A DNA stretch of 37,985 nucleotides, from positions 1 to 37,985 of the forward strand of contig NZ_BILW01000051.1 of the NCBI RefSeq assembly GCF_004000765.1, in the 5' to 3' direction. A program made the position numbers and the translations under genes. Positions 22,068 through 29,601 of this stretch are shown here, piece after piece; position 1 is the first letter of the stretch; each line of letters begins with the position of its first letter. The notes under the pieces were generated by a model. That model did no database searches. It saw only the letters and a program-made list of their open reading frames with translations, and was not told where the DNA came from. This stretch comes from Paenibacillus chondroitinus NBRC 15376. GTDB lineage: Bacteria > Bacillota > Bacilli > Paenibacillales > NBRC-103111.

Positions 22068-23246
22068 ATGACAGCCGTATCTCTTTTTGGGGATTCGATG
22101 CTATATGTTGTTCTGCCGATCCACTGGAAAGAGGTTGGGCTAACTTCACTTATTGAAGTTGGCATCCTACTGTCGGCAAATCGATTTATCAGGCTCCCAC
22201 TTGGGCCCTTCATTGGATGGTTATACAAGAAAATTAGCATCAGAATTGGTATCTTTTTAGCTGTCCTAATAGCCGGCATAACCACTTTACTATACGGATG
22301 GGTGGATGGTTTTTACACTTGGCTTATCCTGAGGTGCATCTGGGGTGTGGCTTGGTCGCTATTCCGCCTGGGATCTTATTTTATGATTCTCGAGCTGTCC
22401 GATGACCAAAATAGAGGCTATTTCATGGGGACCTATAATGGACTATATCGCATAGGCAGTTTAGTGGGTATGCTTGCTGGTGCTCTTTGTGTCGAATTAT
22501 TTGGATTAAAAGTTGTTGCTACGACCTTCGGAATCTTGGCCTTTCTGGTGCTTCCTGTTGCATATAAATTTGTTCCCCTAGCCAAAAATGAAATTCAATT
22601 AGAGAATACTCCCGTGCAAAAGTGGAAGATACTAAAAAATCCTGCACTTCAAGGGACTTTACTTTCTGTTTTTCTCATAGCTATGTGTCTCGAGGGGATG
22701 CTTACCGCAACTTTGAGTCACCTGATTGAAGTTCACCAGAAGACATCATTGATGGTTTTTGAATTGGCTGTAGGGGCAGCTACTATTGCCGGTGCTCTCC
22801 AAGCTATCCGATGGCTGTTGGGTTCATTTATGTCTCCATGGTTCGGCAAGCTCACCGATTCGAGGTGGGGACGACGACCATTTCTTATCGGTTCGCTTGC
22901 TTTAGCCTCAGTTTTTATGGCGATATCGGATTTAAAGATTCCGTTTGGAGTGTGGTTATTAGATCTACTCGCTCTGCTTATTGTTTCAAACATTTTAACC
23001 ACCATCATAGATGCCTTAATTTCAGATATTGCAAACGGGGCATCACGTGCATTTATCGTGAATACTTATGTAGTGATAACCGATGTAGGGGCATCACTAG
23101 GACCGATGTTTGGTTATATATCTGAATATTATATTGGTCTTAGCATGACGTATTGGCTTTCTGCCGCTCTTCTTCTTATGTTAAGCACTACTTGGCTCAT
23201 AACAGGTAAAGTAAAAATGAGAAAAAATGCATTCGTTAGTCGATAG
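22068..23246 (+). CDS. Major facilitator transporter of the second ars operon
   Basis: 392 residues from the first ATG, about twelve membrane helices. RFIRLPLGPFIGWLYKK and FGKLTDSRWGRRPFLIGS are MFS loop motifs. The true start is unclear: in-frame coding continues upstream as KPIIILALMTAVSLFGDS, a better first helix, but has no ATG, GTG or TTG and no fitting ribosome site before 22068. Either the ATG is used, or an ATA start or sequence error is involved. Its position after arsO suggests export of the oxidised arsenical, as ArsJ/ArsK-like MFS members do, but specificity is not shown. Confidence 0.8.
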   Translation: MTAVSLFGDSMLYVVLPIHWKEVGLTSLIEVGILLSANRFIRLPLGPFIGWLYKKISIRIGIFLAVLIAGITTLLYGWVDGFYTWLILRCIWGVAWSLFRLGSYFMILELSDDQNRGYFMGTYNGLYRIGSLVGMLAGALCVELFGLKVVATTFGILAFLVLPVAYKFVPLAKNEIQLENTPVQKWKILKNPALQGTLLSVFLIAMCLEGMLTATLSHLIEVHQKTSLMVFELAVGAATIAGALQAIRWLLGSFMSPWFGKLTDSRWGRRPFLIGSLALASVFMAISDLKIPFGVWLLDLLALLIVSNILTTIIDALISDIANGASRAFIVNTYVVITDVGASLGPMFGYISEYYIGLSMTYWLSAALLLMLSTTWLITGKVKMRKNAFVSR

Positions 23247-23261
23247 TTGAAAAGTTCAATT

Positions 23262-23410
23262 ATTTTCCTCCACGGATATGTGTACAATTAGCAGACAAAT
23301 ACAGTAATTGGCCGAATTAGATATGGTTATTAGAAACCCCTGATCCAAAAGATCGAAGGTATGTAGTGCTCTCATTGAGCGCGGAAGGTGAAGAAGTTAA
23401 CGAATATATT
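23262..23410 (+). pseudogene. Fragment of a MarR-family regulator
   Basis: One frame reads ICVQLADKYSNWPN, a TAG stop, then LLETPDPKDRRYVVLSLSAE and GEEVNEYI. PDPKDRRYVVLSLSAEGEE is the wing of the MarR winged helix. No start, no ribosome site and an internal stop show a dead fragment. Confidence 0.7.
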
Positions 23411-23464
23411 TGCTTAGTCTATATTATTAAAATGCTAGACAGTATAGAAGTTAATATTCGAATA

Positions 23465-23507
23465 AATAAGCCCGCGGGGTATCCCCCGGGCTTATTGTAT
23501 TTTTATT
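23465..23507 (+). terminator. Strong terminator
   Basis: AATAAGCCCG-C-GGGG, 3 nt, CCCC-C-CGGGCTTATT, followed by TATTTTTATT. Terminates transcription from the left. Confidence 0.85.
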
Positions 23508-23580
23508 AATCTTGAGGAGAATATCATAATATTTCCAGTCTCGCTGCCGAAGAACACCGTCGATATCCTGCAGAAATGAT
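23508..23580 (-). pseudogene. Remnant resembling the 77-residue gene at 25604
   Basis: Read leftward the frame gives DIDGVLRQRDWKYYDILLK, similar to AGDIDGALRLLDWKRHCFYV of the intact gene about 2 kb to the right. Only around 20 residues match, so it is probably a decayed copy. Confidence 0.4.
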
Positions 23581-23912
23581 AAGTGTGAAGTGATATAATT
23601 AAAAAATTTGACAAAATACTTTGATAATTTAACACTAGTGTAAAAATTTAGGAGGTAATATTTAAATTTAAATAATATTTTGGCGAATATTGTCAGGTAT
23701 GATTAAAAGTTTCTAAAGTCATTGTTATTATACAAAAAATTACATATACTGGTACCTGTCGGTAATTAACCGACGGTTTAATAGATTGCATGCAAATCAT
23801 AAACTACTTTAGTTAAACTACCAGGGTCGCGAACTTGGTAGAAAAAATGTTTTTCGTTTCATTTTTATAATACGAGAATAACAAAACTATTATGGAAGAA
23901 AAGGTGATTTTT
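23581..23912. other. Intergenic region upstream of a secreted-protein gene
   Basis: TTGACA at about 23609 and the palindrome ACACTAGTGT (about 23632-23641) may be a regulated promoter. AGGAGG at about 23651 is not followed by a start, so it may be the edge of a lost gene. A hairpin GTCGGT-AATTA-ACCGAC lies near 23757-23773. No gene seen. Confidence 0.4.
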
Positions 23913-24608
23913 TTGAAAATGTTCAAAGTAATCGTTTCCACTGCACTTGCACTTGTAATTTCTATTCCATCAATAGCTTCCGCTGAACAAACTAAGGCTG
24001 TAAATAAAGATATTCAAGTGAATTTTGCTAATAACGTTACAAATAATTTATCAAAAGAAGATATTTCAAAAATCACTTCTCAACTAAGTCCAACTGCTAC
24101 GAGTATAACAATAGTGGAATCTGCTCCTATTAATACCGTAAATAATGGGGGAATCTCACCATTAGGAAATCAATGCATGGAAGGTGCGGTATTTCAAAAT
24201 GCTTCGCAAATAGGATCCTATCAGTTCAAGAAAAAGGGTACCGATGGCGACGGCACGCGCTATATTAATAAAACAGGTTCCAATATTTCATTTACCTCGA
24301 CATTTTCAACTAGCTTCACAATGGGAGGGGAAATAAATGGTGAGGCAAAGTGGGGATGGGGACCGATTGAAGCAAAAGCAGGTTTTAAAATAAGCGGATC
24401 ATATACTTGGAGTACATCCGAAGCCTCCACTGTTACTGTTAGACCGCATTATCAAGGATGGAATGAGTATGGTACACTGAACGATACTTGGACAGGATAT
24501 TATGCGTATCTTAATACAGATTGCACTACAAGTAATGGAGTTTACATCACAGCTACCGGTCCACGTCAAAAAGCAGTGGTCGCAAATGAAATTTGGGCTA
24601 ATTATTAA
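23913..24608 (+). CDS. Secreted beta-rich protein, possibly pore-forming-like
   Basis: 231 residues from a TTG start with AAGGTGA 6 nt upstream. Signal peptide: MKMFKVIVSTALALVIS... ending ASA before EQTK. The mature part is polar; from residue about 125 it alternates Ser/Thr/Gly and hydrophobic residues (SNISFTSTFSTSFTMGGEIN, FKISGSYTWSTSEASTVTV), the pattern of amphipathic beta-hairpins of aerolysin-like toxins. Two cysteines (QCMEG, TDCTT) may form a disulfide. Homology to toxins is not established from sequence alone; a surface or matrix protein is an alternative. Confidence 0.7.
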   Translation: MKMFKVIVSTALALVISIPSIASAEQTKAVNKDIQVNFANNVTNNLSKEDISKITSQLSPTATSITIVESAPINTVNNGGISPLGNQCMEGAVFQNASQIGSYQFKKKGTDGDGTRYINKTGSNISFTSTFSTSFTMGGEINGEAKWGWGPIEAKAGFKISGSYTWSTSEASTVTVRPHYQGWNEYGTLNDTWTGYYAYLNTDCTTSNGVYITATGPRQKAVVANEIWANY

Positions 24609-24700
24609 GCAGCGTTATACTAGTTGATAGAGAGCTATCCCTATAACAATAATAGGGGTAGCCTGTCTTTATACTAAAACTCTATGTTAGTGGTGAAAAT

Positions 24701-25483
24701 GTGAAAATAAAAAACATTGCCTCTAGTCTTTCTATAGTTGTCATGAGCCTTTTTATATTGTTACAAGGATGTGACTCAAACAGAACTAACCTTTCTCAAA
24801 CAAATAGTCCTGTTCCCAGCAGTGAAAATACAGATATAGGAAAAAATTCAAGCATTACTCTAAAAGAGATTATTGGAAATGAAGCAAGTCGTGAGCAAAA
24901 ACAAACTCCCGATGAAGCGGTTATTAACCAGATACAATGGAAAATGTCAAATGACAAAATAATCTCAGCATCAAAGCAAAATATCATTGGGAGCTCAACG
25001 TTTGGAAAGAATAGTTTAGTTATAACCAAACTACCTGAGACAACTCTTCAATGGTATAATTTTGTGATACTTACGAATAAAGATCAGAAGTGGGACTTGT
25101 CAGGTGTAATTGATATGCCAATTGCTAAAACACTAAATAATGATAAGCGTGGACTTGCACTACCAATGGAAGAATTCGCTACTGCATCACTTGCTAGAGG
25201 CGGATCTGCTAAAAATGATATCTGGGCTTTTGCAAATGATAATAAATATGTTGTAATTGGAAAGTATCCCAGAGAGCCTATAGAGCCTGATAGCGGAACT
25301 GATAATTTAATTTTAGGTGAGCGTAAAGCATGGATAAAGACCGAAGTTAAGAATTCGTTTATCTTCTATTTCGATAAAGAATATCTTGTTTGGATTAGTG
25401 GAAATTTGACTAAAGATGAGATGATAAATTTAGTTAATTCTTTCCCCCCTGTTGAAACTGAGAAATTTCCAATAGCAAATTAG
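24701..25483 (+). CDS. Putative lipoprotein of unknown function
   Basis: 260 residues, GTG start. The N-terminus has a signal helix and lipobox LLQGC, so Cys after cleavage would receive the lipid anchor. Then a Ser/Asn-rich linker, followed by a globular domain without recognised motif. Follows the secreted protein by 92 nt and may be expressed with it. A hairpin with a T-poor tail follows the stop. Confidence 0.75.
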   Translation: MKIKNIASSLSIVVMSLFILLQGCDSNRTNLSQTNSPVPSSENTDIGKNSSITLKEIIGNEASREQKQTPDEAVINQIQWKMSNDKIISASKQNIIGSSTFGKNSLVITKLPETTLQWYNFVILTNKDQKWDLSGVIDMPIAKTLNNDKRGLALPMEEFATASLARGGSAKNDIWAFANDNKYVVIGKYPREPIEPDSGTDNLILGERKAWIKTEVKNSFIFYFDKEYLVWISGNLTKDEMINLVNSFPPVETEKFPIAN

Positions 25484-25486
25484 AAA

Positions 25487-25528
25487 AACCCCAACTAACT
25501 CGGCTCAAGAAATGAAGTACTTGGGGTT
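25487..25528 (+). terminator. Terminator after the lipoprotein gene
   Basis: AACCCCAA and TTGGGGTT pair over 8 bp around a 26-nt loop; only a weak T-tail follows. Confidence 0.6.
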
Positions 25529-25566
25529 ATGGTTATATAAGCTTTACCAAAGCAGTGAACAAAGTT

Positions 25567-25600
25567 AAAGCCCGAGGAGAAAGTTTCCCCGGGCTTTTAA
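25567..25600. terminator. Bidirectional terminator
   Basis: AAAGCCCGAGG pairs with CCCCGGGCTTTT. It lies just beyond the stop of the leftward 77-residue gene and also faces the rightward lipoprotein gene. Confidence 0.8.
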
Positions 25601-25603
25601 TTA

Positions 25604-25837
25604 TTATTCTATAACCTCAGAACAATACGCAAACACCTTCGACATGACTTCTCTTTCAAAATTATCTTTCACATAAAAACAATGACGTTTCCAGTCTAGA
25701 AGACGAAGAGCTCCGTCAATATCCCCTGCAATTGCATCATTAAACGCAGCATCAACTTGTTCCAAAGAAGGGACTCTTTGATGTTTACGGTGAAATCCAA
25801 TAATTTTTGATAATTCACTACTCTTGAACTTCATCAA
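25604..25837 (-). CDS. Small protein of unknown function, 76-77 residues
   Basis: Starts at TTG 25837 or the adjacent ATG 25834. Sequence is helical and charged: SELSKIIGFHRKHQRVPSLE, then DAAFNDAIAGDIDGALRLLD. Overlaps the end of the 50-residue gene upstream, so translated with it. Family not recognised. Third member of the leftward ligase-small gene set. A decayed copy appears near 23508. Confidence 0.6.
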   Translation of the reverse strand: MMKFKSSELSKIIGFHRKHQRVPSLEQVDAAFNDAIAGDIDGALRLLDWKRHCFYVKDNFEREVMSKVFAYCSEVIE

Positions 25838-25970
25838 TTAAGAAATATACCTCCATGTTTGTATCAAAAACAACAATGCGGTCATTTGCATCATAATCCA
25901 TATCATTCACTTCTAAATGACTCAGCGTTTTCTCTTCGCCTGTCATTTTATGTCTTACTCTGTATTTCAT
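25818..25970 (-). CDS. 50-residue protein next to DNA ligase
   Basis: TAGGAGATGGCATTT-ATG gives a good ribosome site. The product starts MKYRVRHKMTGEEKTLSHLE and ends VYFLIDEVQE; it looks like a small alpha-beta protein. It lies 12 nt after the ligase stop and overlaps the next gene by 20 nt. Function unknown. Confidence 0.65.
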   Translation of the reverse strand: MKYRVRHKMTGEEKTLSHLEVNDMDYDANDRIVVFDTNMEVYFLIDEVQE

Positions 25971-25982
25971 AAATGCCATCTC

Positions 25983-26828
25983 CTAAATTACAAATTCCTC
26001 AAAGACTGGAAGCCGCATAGTTCCAGAACTGTACCAATCCCTATATTTAACTCTGCAGCGTACCACAGGCTTGATATATACATAATCTTTGCTCTCACCA
26101 CATTTAAAAGAATGGAAAACTGGCAGCATTGATTCACGAGCAGACTGGGTTATTCCAAGATCCATAGTGCCAATTTGACGGATACGTTGCCCTTCCTGAT
26201 AACCAAGCAGCCAAGAACTTTGGTTCTTGCTATAACCGGTTATGTAAACCTCCGCAATTTGGTAGTTAATAACCTTTTGCCATGACCAGGAGCGTACTCC
26301 TTTTTCGTATTTCGATTCTTTTTTCTTAATCACAATACCTTCAAGTCCATGCTGGCATACGATTTTAAAGAAATCCTTTGCGCTGCCTTTAATCGGCCGA
26401 ACAATTCGATAATGTTCAGTTTCCTGTAGTGTCTCTTCAAGCAGCTGCTTGCGTCGCTCTAATGACAATCCAGTCACGTCTAAGCCTTGGTGATACAAGA
26501 TGTCGAAAGCCATGAATACAACTGGTTTACGCTTCTTACTGGACCGGAAACCTGAATTTGTTGCTTCGAAGTCCGCCCTTCCATGCTCATCAAGGACAAC
26601 AATCTCTCCATCGAGAATAGTCCCCTTCGGGATCGGAGGGTCGTGAAGCTCTGGATATTTTGCTGTTGCATTTGTGTTCTTAGTGTATAGGTTAAACTCC
26701 TCCATGTTTGATACAATCAACCTAATGCCATCCCACTTCAGTTCGGCAAATGTGGAAATACCATCAAACGGTTCATTGTTTCTAGCATATTGGAGAAGCA
26801 TTGGAGGAATAAACATTTTCTTCATCAC
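25983..26828 (-). CDS. ATP-dependent DNA ligase (YoqV/LigB-like)
   Basis: 281 residues, a minimal nucleotidyltransferase-OB ligase. Motif I is ELKWDGIRL with Lys31 as the adenylated residue. Motif III-like FMAFDILYHQGLDV, motif IV LEGIVIKKKESKYE and motif V SWSWQKVI follow. This size and order match B. subtilis phage-borne YoqV and the ligase domain of LigD, which seal nicks, often in repair. Starts at ATG 26828. First gene of a leftward set with two small proteins. Confidence 0.92.
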   Translation of the reverse strand: MMKKMFIPPMLLQYARNNEPFDGISTFAELKWDGIRLIVSNMEEFNLYTKNTNATAKYPELHDPPIPKGTILDGEIVVLDEHGRADFEATNSGFRSSKKRKPVVFMAFDILYHQGLDVTGLSLERRKQLLEETLQETEHYRIVRPIKGSAKDFFKIVCQHGLEGIVIKKKESKYEKGVRSWSWQKVINYQIAEVYITGYSKNQSSWLLGYQEGQRIRQIGTMDLGITQSARESMLPVFHSFKCGESKDYVYIKPVVRCRVKYRDWYSSGTMRLPVFEEFVI

Positions 26829-26897
26829 CCATAATAATGGTACACCTTAGAGCTATCTGTGACTAATGGAATTAGAAGGAAGCAAGGAGCAAAGTAA

Positions 26898-26990
26898 ATG
26901 AAGAAATTAATTACCCCAAATTCCTTTGTTTGTTTGAGTATAGCAACTGCTATCTCATTTCCAGTGTATTACGTGCTTAGAAGAAGATGA
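26898..26990 (+). CDS. 30-residue single-helix membrane peptide
   Basis: AAGGAGC upstream of ATG. Product MKKLITPNSFVCLSIATAIS continues FPVYYVLRRR: a basic end, one hydrophobic helix, a basic end. May be a small membrane peptide or toxin-like peptide; no family recognised. Followed 75 bp later by a strong terminator. Confidence 0.5.
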   Translation: MKKLITPNSFVCLSIATAISFPVYYVLRRR

Positions 26991-27064
26991 AATATGCCGA
27001 GCACGAATTGTGTTCTTAGATTGGGCTTTTTTAAGCCAACTCGACAATAAAATGTGATGAATTT

Positions 27065-27098
27065 TACCCACTGGCTCTAATAGCCAGTGGGTATTTTT
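27065..27098 (+). terminator. Strong terminator
   Basis: TACCCACTGGCT-CTAAT-AGCCAGTGGGTA, 12-bp perfect stem followed by TTTTTG. Confidence 0.9.
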
Positions 27099-27115
27099 GT
27101 ATTAATAAAAATCTC

Positions 27116-27146
27116 TTGCATAGCGAATGCGTGTTCGGTATATAAT
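27116..27146 (+). promoter_or_regulatory. SOS-cassette promoter
   Basis: TTGCAT (27116-27121) and TATAAT (27141-27146), or TATATA at 27139 with a 17-nt spacer. The LexA box lies between the two elements. Confidence 0.6.
27124..27137. promoter_or_regulatory. LexA/DinR box
   Basis: CGAATGCGTGTTCG matches the bacillar SOS box CGAACNNNNGTTCG with one mismatch. A second, weaker site CAAACAAATGTTCT follows at 27155-27168. Confidence 0.7.
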
Positions 27147-27185
27147 ATAAAACACAAACAAATGTTCTTGTTTTGGGGTGATTGA

Positions 27186-27554
27186 ATGAGTGTCATGACA
27201 AATGTTGAGACTGACGAAGATGTTCAATTAATCAAAGAATTTACTCTGCTTCCTATTTTGCTTGATATGTTAACAAGGGATTCAGAAGTGCTCAAGATTC
27301 ACAAAGGTAAAATTATTTACGGTCATATTCTGTTTTATTTAAAAGAGGTTGAGAATGCCATTTATCCTGAAATTCAAAATATTAAAAGTACGATGAAGAA
27401 GCGTGACATCAAAGTGTTGAACACATCAACGACAGCTCTAGGAATTAATGTTGAATATAAAGTTCGGGGATACGTCCACCATTTTACAATGCTACGAAGT
27501 TTGATTAAGGCTGAACTCATGACAACATTAATGAGAATGCGGAGGTCGTTGTAA
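27186..27554 (+). CDS. Unknown protein of the SOS polymerase cassette
   Basis: 122 residues, helical: EDVQLIKEFTLLPILLDMLT near the start and VHHFTMLRSLIKAELMTTLM near the end. Its stop touches the polymerase ATG, so they are co-translated, and the LexA box controls both. No family recognised by eye. Likely a Y-polymerase accessory protein, by position only. Confidence 0.65.
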   Translation: MSVMTNVETDEDVQLIKEFTLLPILLDMLTRDSEVLKIHKGKIIYGHILFYLKEVENAIYPEIQNIKSTMKKRDIKVLNTSTTALGINVEYKVRGYVHHFTMLRSLIKAELMTTLMRMRRSL

Positions 27555-28826
27555 ATGGTAATGAGAACGGATCGTACGATCTACCTCTCGGATTGCCAAT
27601 CTTTTTATGCAAGCGTCGAAAAGGCTTCTCATCCAGGCTTAGATAACCTCCCGTTTGTCGTGGCTGGGGATCCGGCCAGAAGATCGGGTATTATTTTGGC
27701 TGCCTGCCCAATAGCCAAGAGCTTTGGAATTAGTACAGCACAGAGGCTTGGAGAAGCACTACAGTTATGTCCGAATGTTATTGTAATGCGGCCGCACATG
27801 CAACGCTATATTGATGTATCACTTGCGATTACGGATATTTACAAGGAGTACACAGACCTTGTGGAAGTATTTTCGATTGATGAGCAGTTTCTGGACGTGA
27901 CAGGCTCACTCAATCATTTCCGCTATAATCCAGAAGAACTGGCAGTAATGATTCAAAAGAAGGTCGCGGCATCAATGAACATACGAATTCGTGTTGGCAT
28001 CGGTCCTACTAAAATCCTTGCTAAACAAGCAACGGACAACTTCGCAAAGAAAAACCAGAATGGCATTTTTACACTTGGTAAAGAAGGTGTAGAAAGTGTC
28101 TTATGGCCTCTAAGTGTAGATAAGATGTACGGAGTTGGGTCGCGCATGACGAGACATTTTGTTAATCTTGGCATGACCACAATCGGTCACGTTGCAAGGA
28201 CACCATTGCATGTTCTCAAGCAGAAGTTCCGTGCGCGATTTGGTAAACAGTCAGATATTCAGGCGGAGGTCATGTGGCGTACAGCTAATGGCCTTGATGA
28301 TAGTCCAGTCACGCCAGGAACATTCAATGTAGCTCCAAAATCAATTGGTCATGGAATGACCTTACCACGAGATTATACGACGGCAGAAGAGGTAGATATT
28401 GTGCTTTTGGAATTAACGGAAGAAGTTTGCCGGGATGCGCGAAAGAAAGGTTACACGAGCGGAACCATTCATGTATTCTGTATGTGCTCACCGTACGATG
28501 CACCTACCGGATTTAGTCAGCAACGAAAAATGCCTTTTGCAACGAACAATACGCTAAAAGTGTTTGGATCCGTTCGTGAAATATTTCATCGCAATTGGAA
28601 TGGTCATCCGGTACGTAAAGTTGGTGTCACGCTGGGGTCTCTTGATGATGAGGAAGTCACACAGCTGGACCTCTTCGAGGACGTGACTAAGCTGCGTAAG
28701 CTTGATAGTGTATTGGACGGAATTAAAGATCGATTCGGTAATACGGCAATTATTAGGGCTTCAAGTTTAATGAAAGCCGGTCTCGCAGCGGATAGGGCAG
28801 GCAAAATTGGAGGTCACTATAAATGA
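27555..28826 (+). CDS. uvrX: Y-family DNA polymerase (UvrX/YqjW-like)
   Basis: 423 residues. Palm motif LSDCQSFYASVE with Asp13, and FSIDEQFLDVT with Asp109 and Glu110 as catalytic carboxylates. Then a helix-hairpin-helix with GVGSRMTRHFVNLGM, and a little-finger domain. Ends with a C-terminal part including QLDLFED, which fits a beta-clamp binding motif. Error-prone translesion polymerase induced by DNA damage. Overlaps the next gene by 4 nt. Confidence 0.93.
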   Translation: MVMRTDRTIYLSDCQSFYASVEKASHPGLDNLPFVVAGDPARRSGIILAACPIAKSFGISTAQRLGEALQLCPNVIVMRPHMQRYIDVSLAITDIYKEYTDLVEVFSIDEQFLDVTGSLNHFRYNPEELAVMIQKKVAASMNIRIRVGIGPTKILAKQATDNFAKKNQNGIFTLGKEGVESVLWPLSVDKMYGVGSRMTRHFVNLGMTTIGHVARTPLHVLKQKFRARFGKQSDIQAEVMWRTANGLDDSPVTPGTFNVAPKSIGHGMTLPRDYTTAEEVDIVLLELTEEVCRDARKKGYTSGTIHVFCMCSPYDAPTGFSQQRKMPFATNNTLKVFGSVREIFHRNWNGHPVRKVGVTLGSLDDEEVTQLDLFEDVTKLRKLDSVLDGIKDRFGNTAIIRASSLMKAGLAADRAGKIGGHYK

Positions 28827-29203
28827 GTAAAAAATTAGAACTTAACGGACTTTGGGAGTCTAGCCGCATGATGCTTCCGCAGCATAAAGAAGCCGCGCTT
28901 AGAAATCGAAAAGATAATCAACGAATGTCGCGACCTATACGAGATGAGCAAGAAATTCAAAATATTTCAGCAGTACTGAGTTTGTCGCAGATGTATAAAA
29001 AACCACTTGTACTAACATTGTATGGAGAATTTAAGACCCGATTAGTTACTGGCATTGTAGCGCGCAGTAAGCATGGTGAATTCCGATTTGACATTGTGGA
29101 GACTTTTAGCGGAGCAGGGGACTGGGAATGGATTGCTTATCGAGATGTTCTTAAAGCTGAATTATGCAAAGAGTGGACAGATGATGGAATGATCGATCCA
29201 TAA
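28823..29203 (+). CDS. yolD: YolD-like protein
   Basis: 126 residues. LWESSRMMLPQHKEA near the N-terminus is the YolD-family signature, followed by a beta-rich domain (KPLVLTLYGEFKTRLVTGIV). YolD proteins are usually encoded with UvrX-type polymerases and may regulate or aid them. Start overlaps the polymerase stop (ATGA). Confidence 0.88.
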   Translation: MSKKLELNGLWESSRMMLPQHKEAALRNRKDNQRMSRPIRDEQEIQNISAVLSLSQMYKKPLVLTLYGEFKTRLVTGIVARSKHGEFRFDIVETFSGAGDWEWIAYRDVLKAELCKEWTDDGMIDP

Positions 29204-29300
29204 ACAAATAAATAGTTAATTGGGCAGATTGCTCGAAGAGCAGCAATGCAAAAATGAAGAAACAAAAAGCCCGAAGGGAAAATTCCCTTGTCCGCAATTT

Positions 29301-29412
29301 GGAGAATTCCGTTTGGACACCGTTGATTCATTTAGGGGGAGAGGATTGGGAGTGAATTAGCTTTCAATATGTACTGAAGGCGGATCTAATCAAAGAGTGG
29401 TACAGAGAATGA
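29301..29412 (+). pseudogene. Decayed second copy of the yolD 3' end
   Basis: The DNA reads GEFRLDTVDSF, then after a frameshift GEDWE, a TGA, and ISFQYVLKADLIKEWYRE. The intact YolD has GEFRFDIVETF and GDWEWIAYRDVLKAELCKEW. A tandem duplication that decayed, or a remnant of a related cassette. Confidence 0.7.
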
Positions 29413-29480
29413 GATTATTGGTCTGTAGAATATCCCCAATATGAGGAGAACGAAGTGTTAATTATTAAAATTACAAGAAG

Positions 29481-29502
29481 GCATCCAAGTGATGCTTTTT
29501 TT
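29481..29502 (+). terminator. Terminator after the SOS cassette
   Basis: GCATC-CAAGT-GATGC followed by a run of seven T residues. Confidence 0.7.
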
Positions 29503-29601
29503 ATTAATGGATGTAGGTGCGAGTGAAAAGATATTCCAATATATGGTATGATTTATTTTGGAAGGAAGTTGGAAATCATTTCTCTAAAGGAGGCTTTATT
29601 A

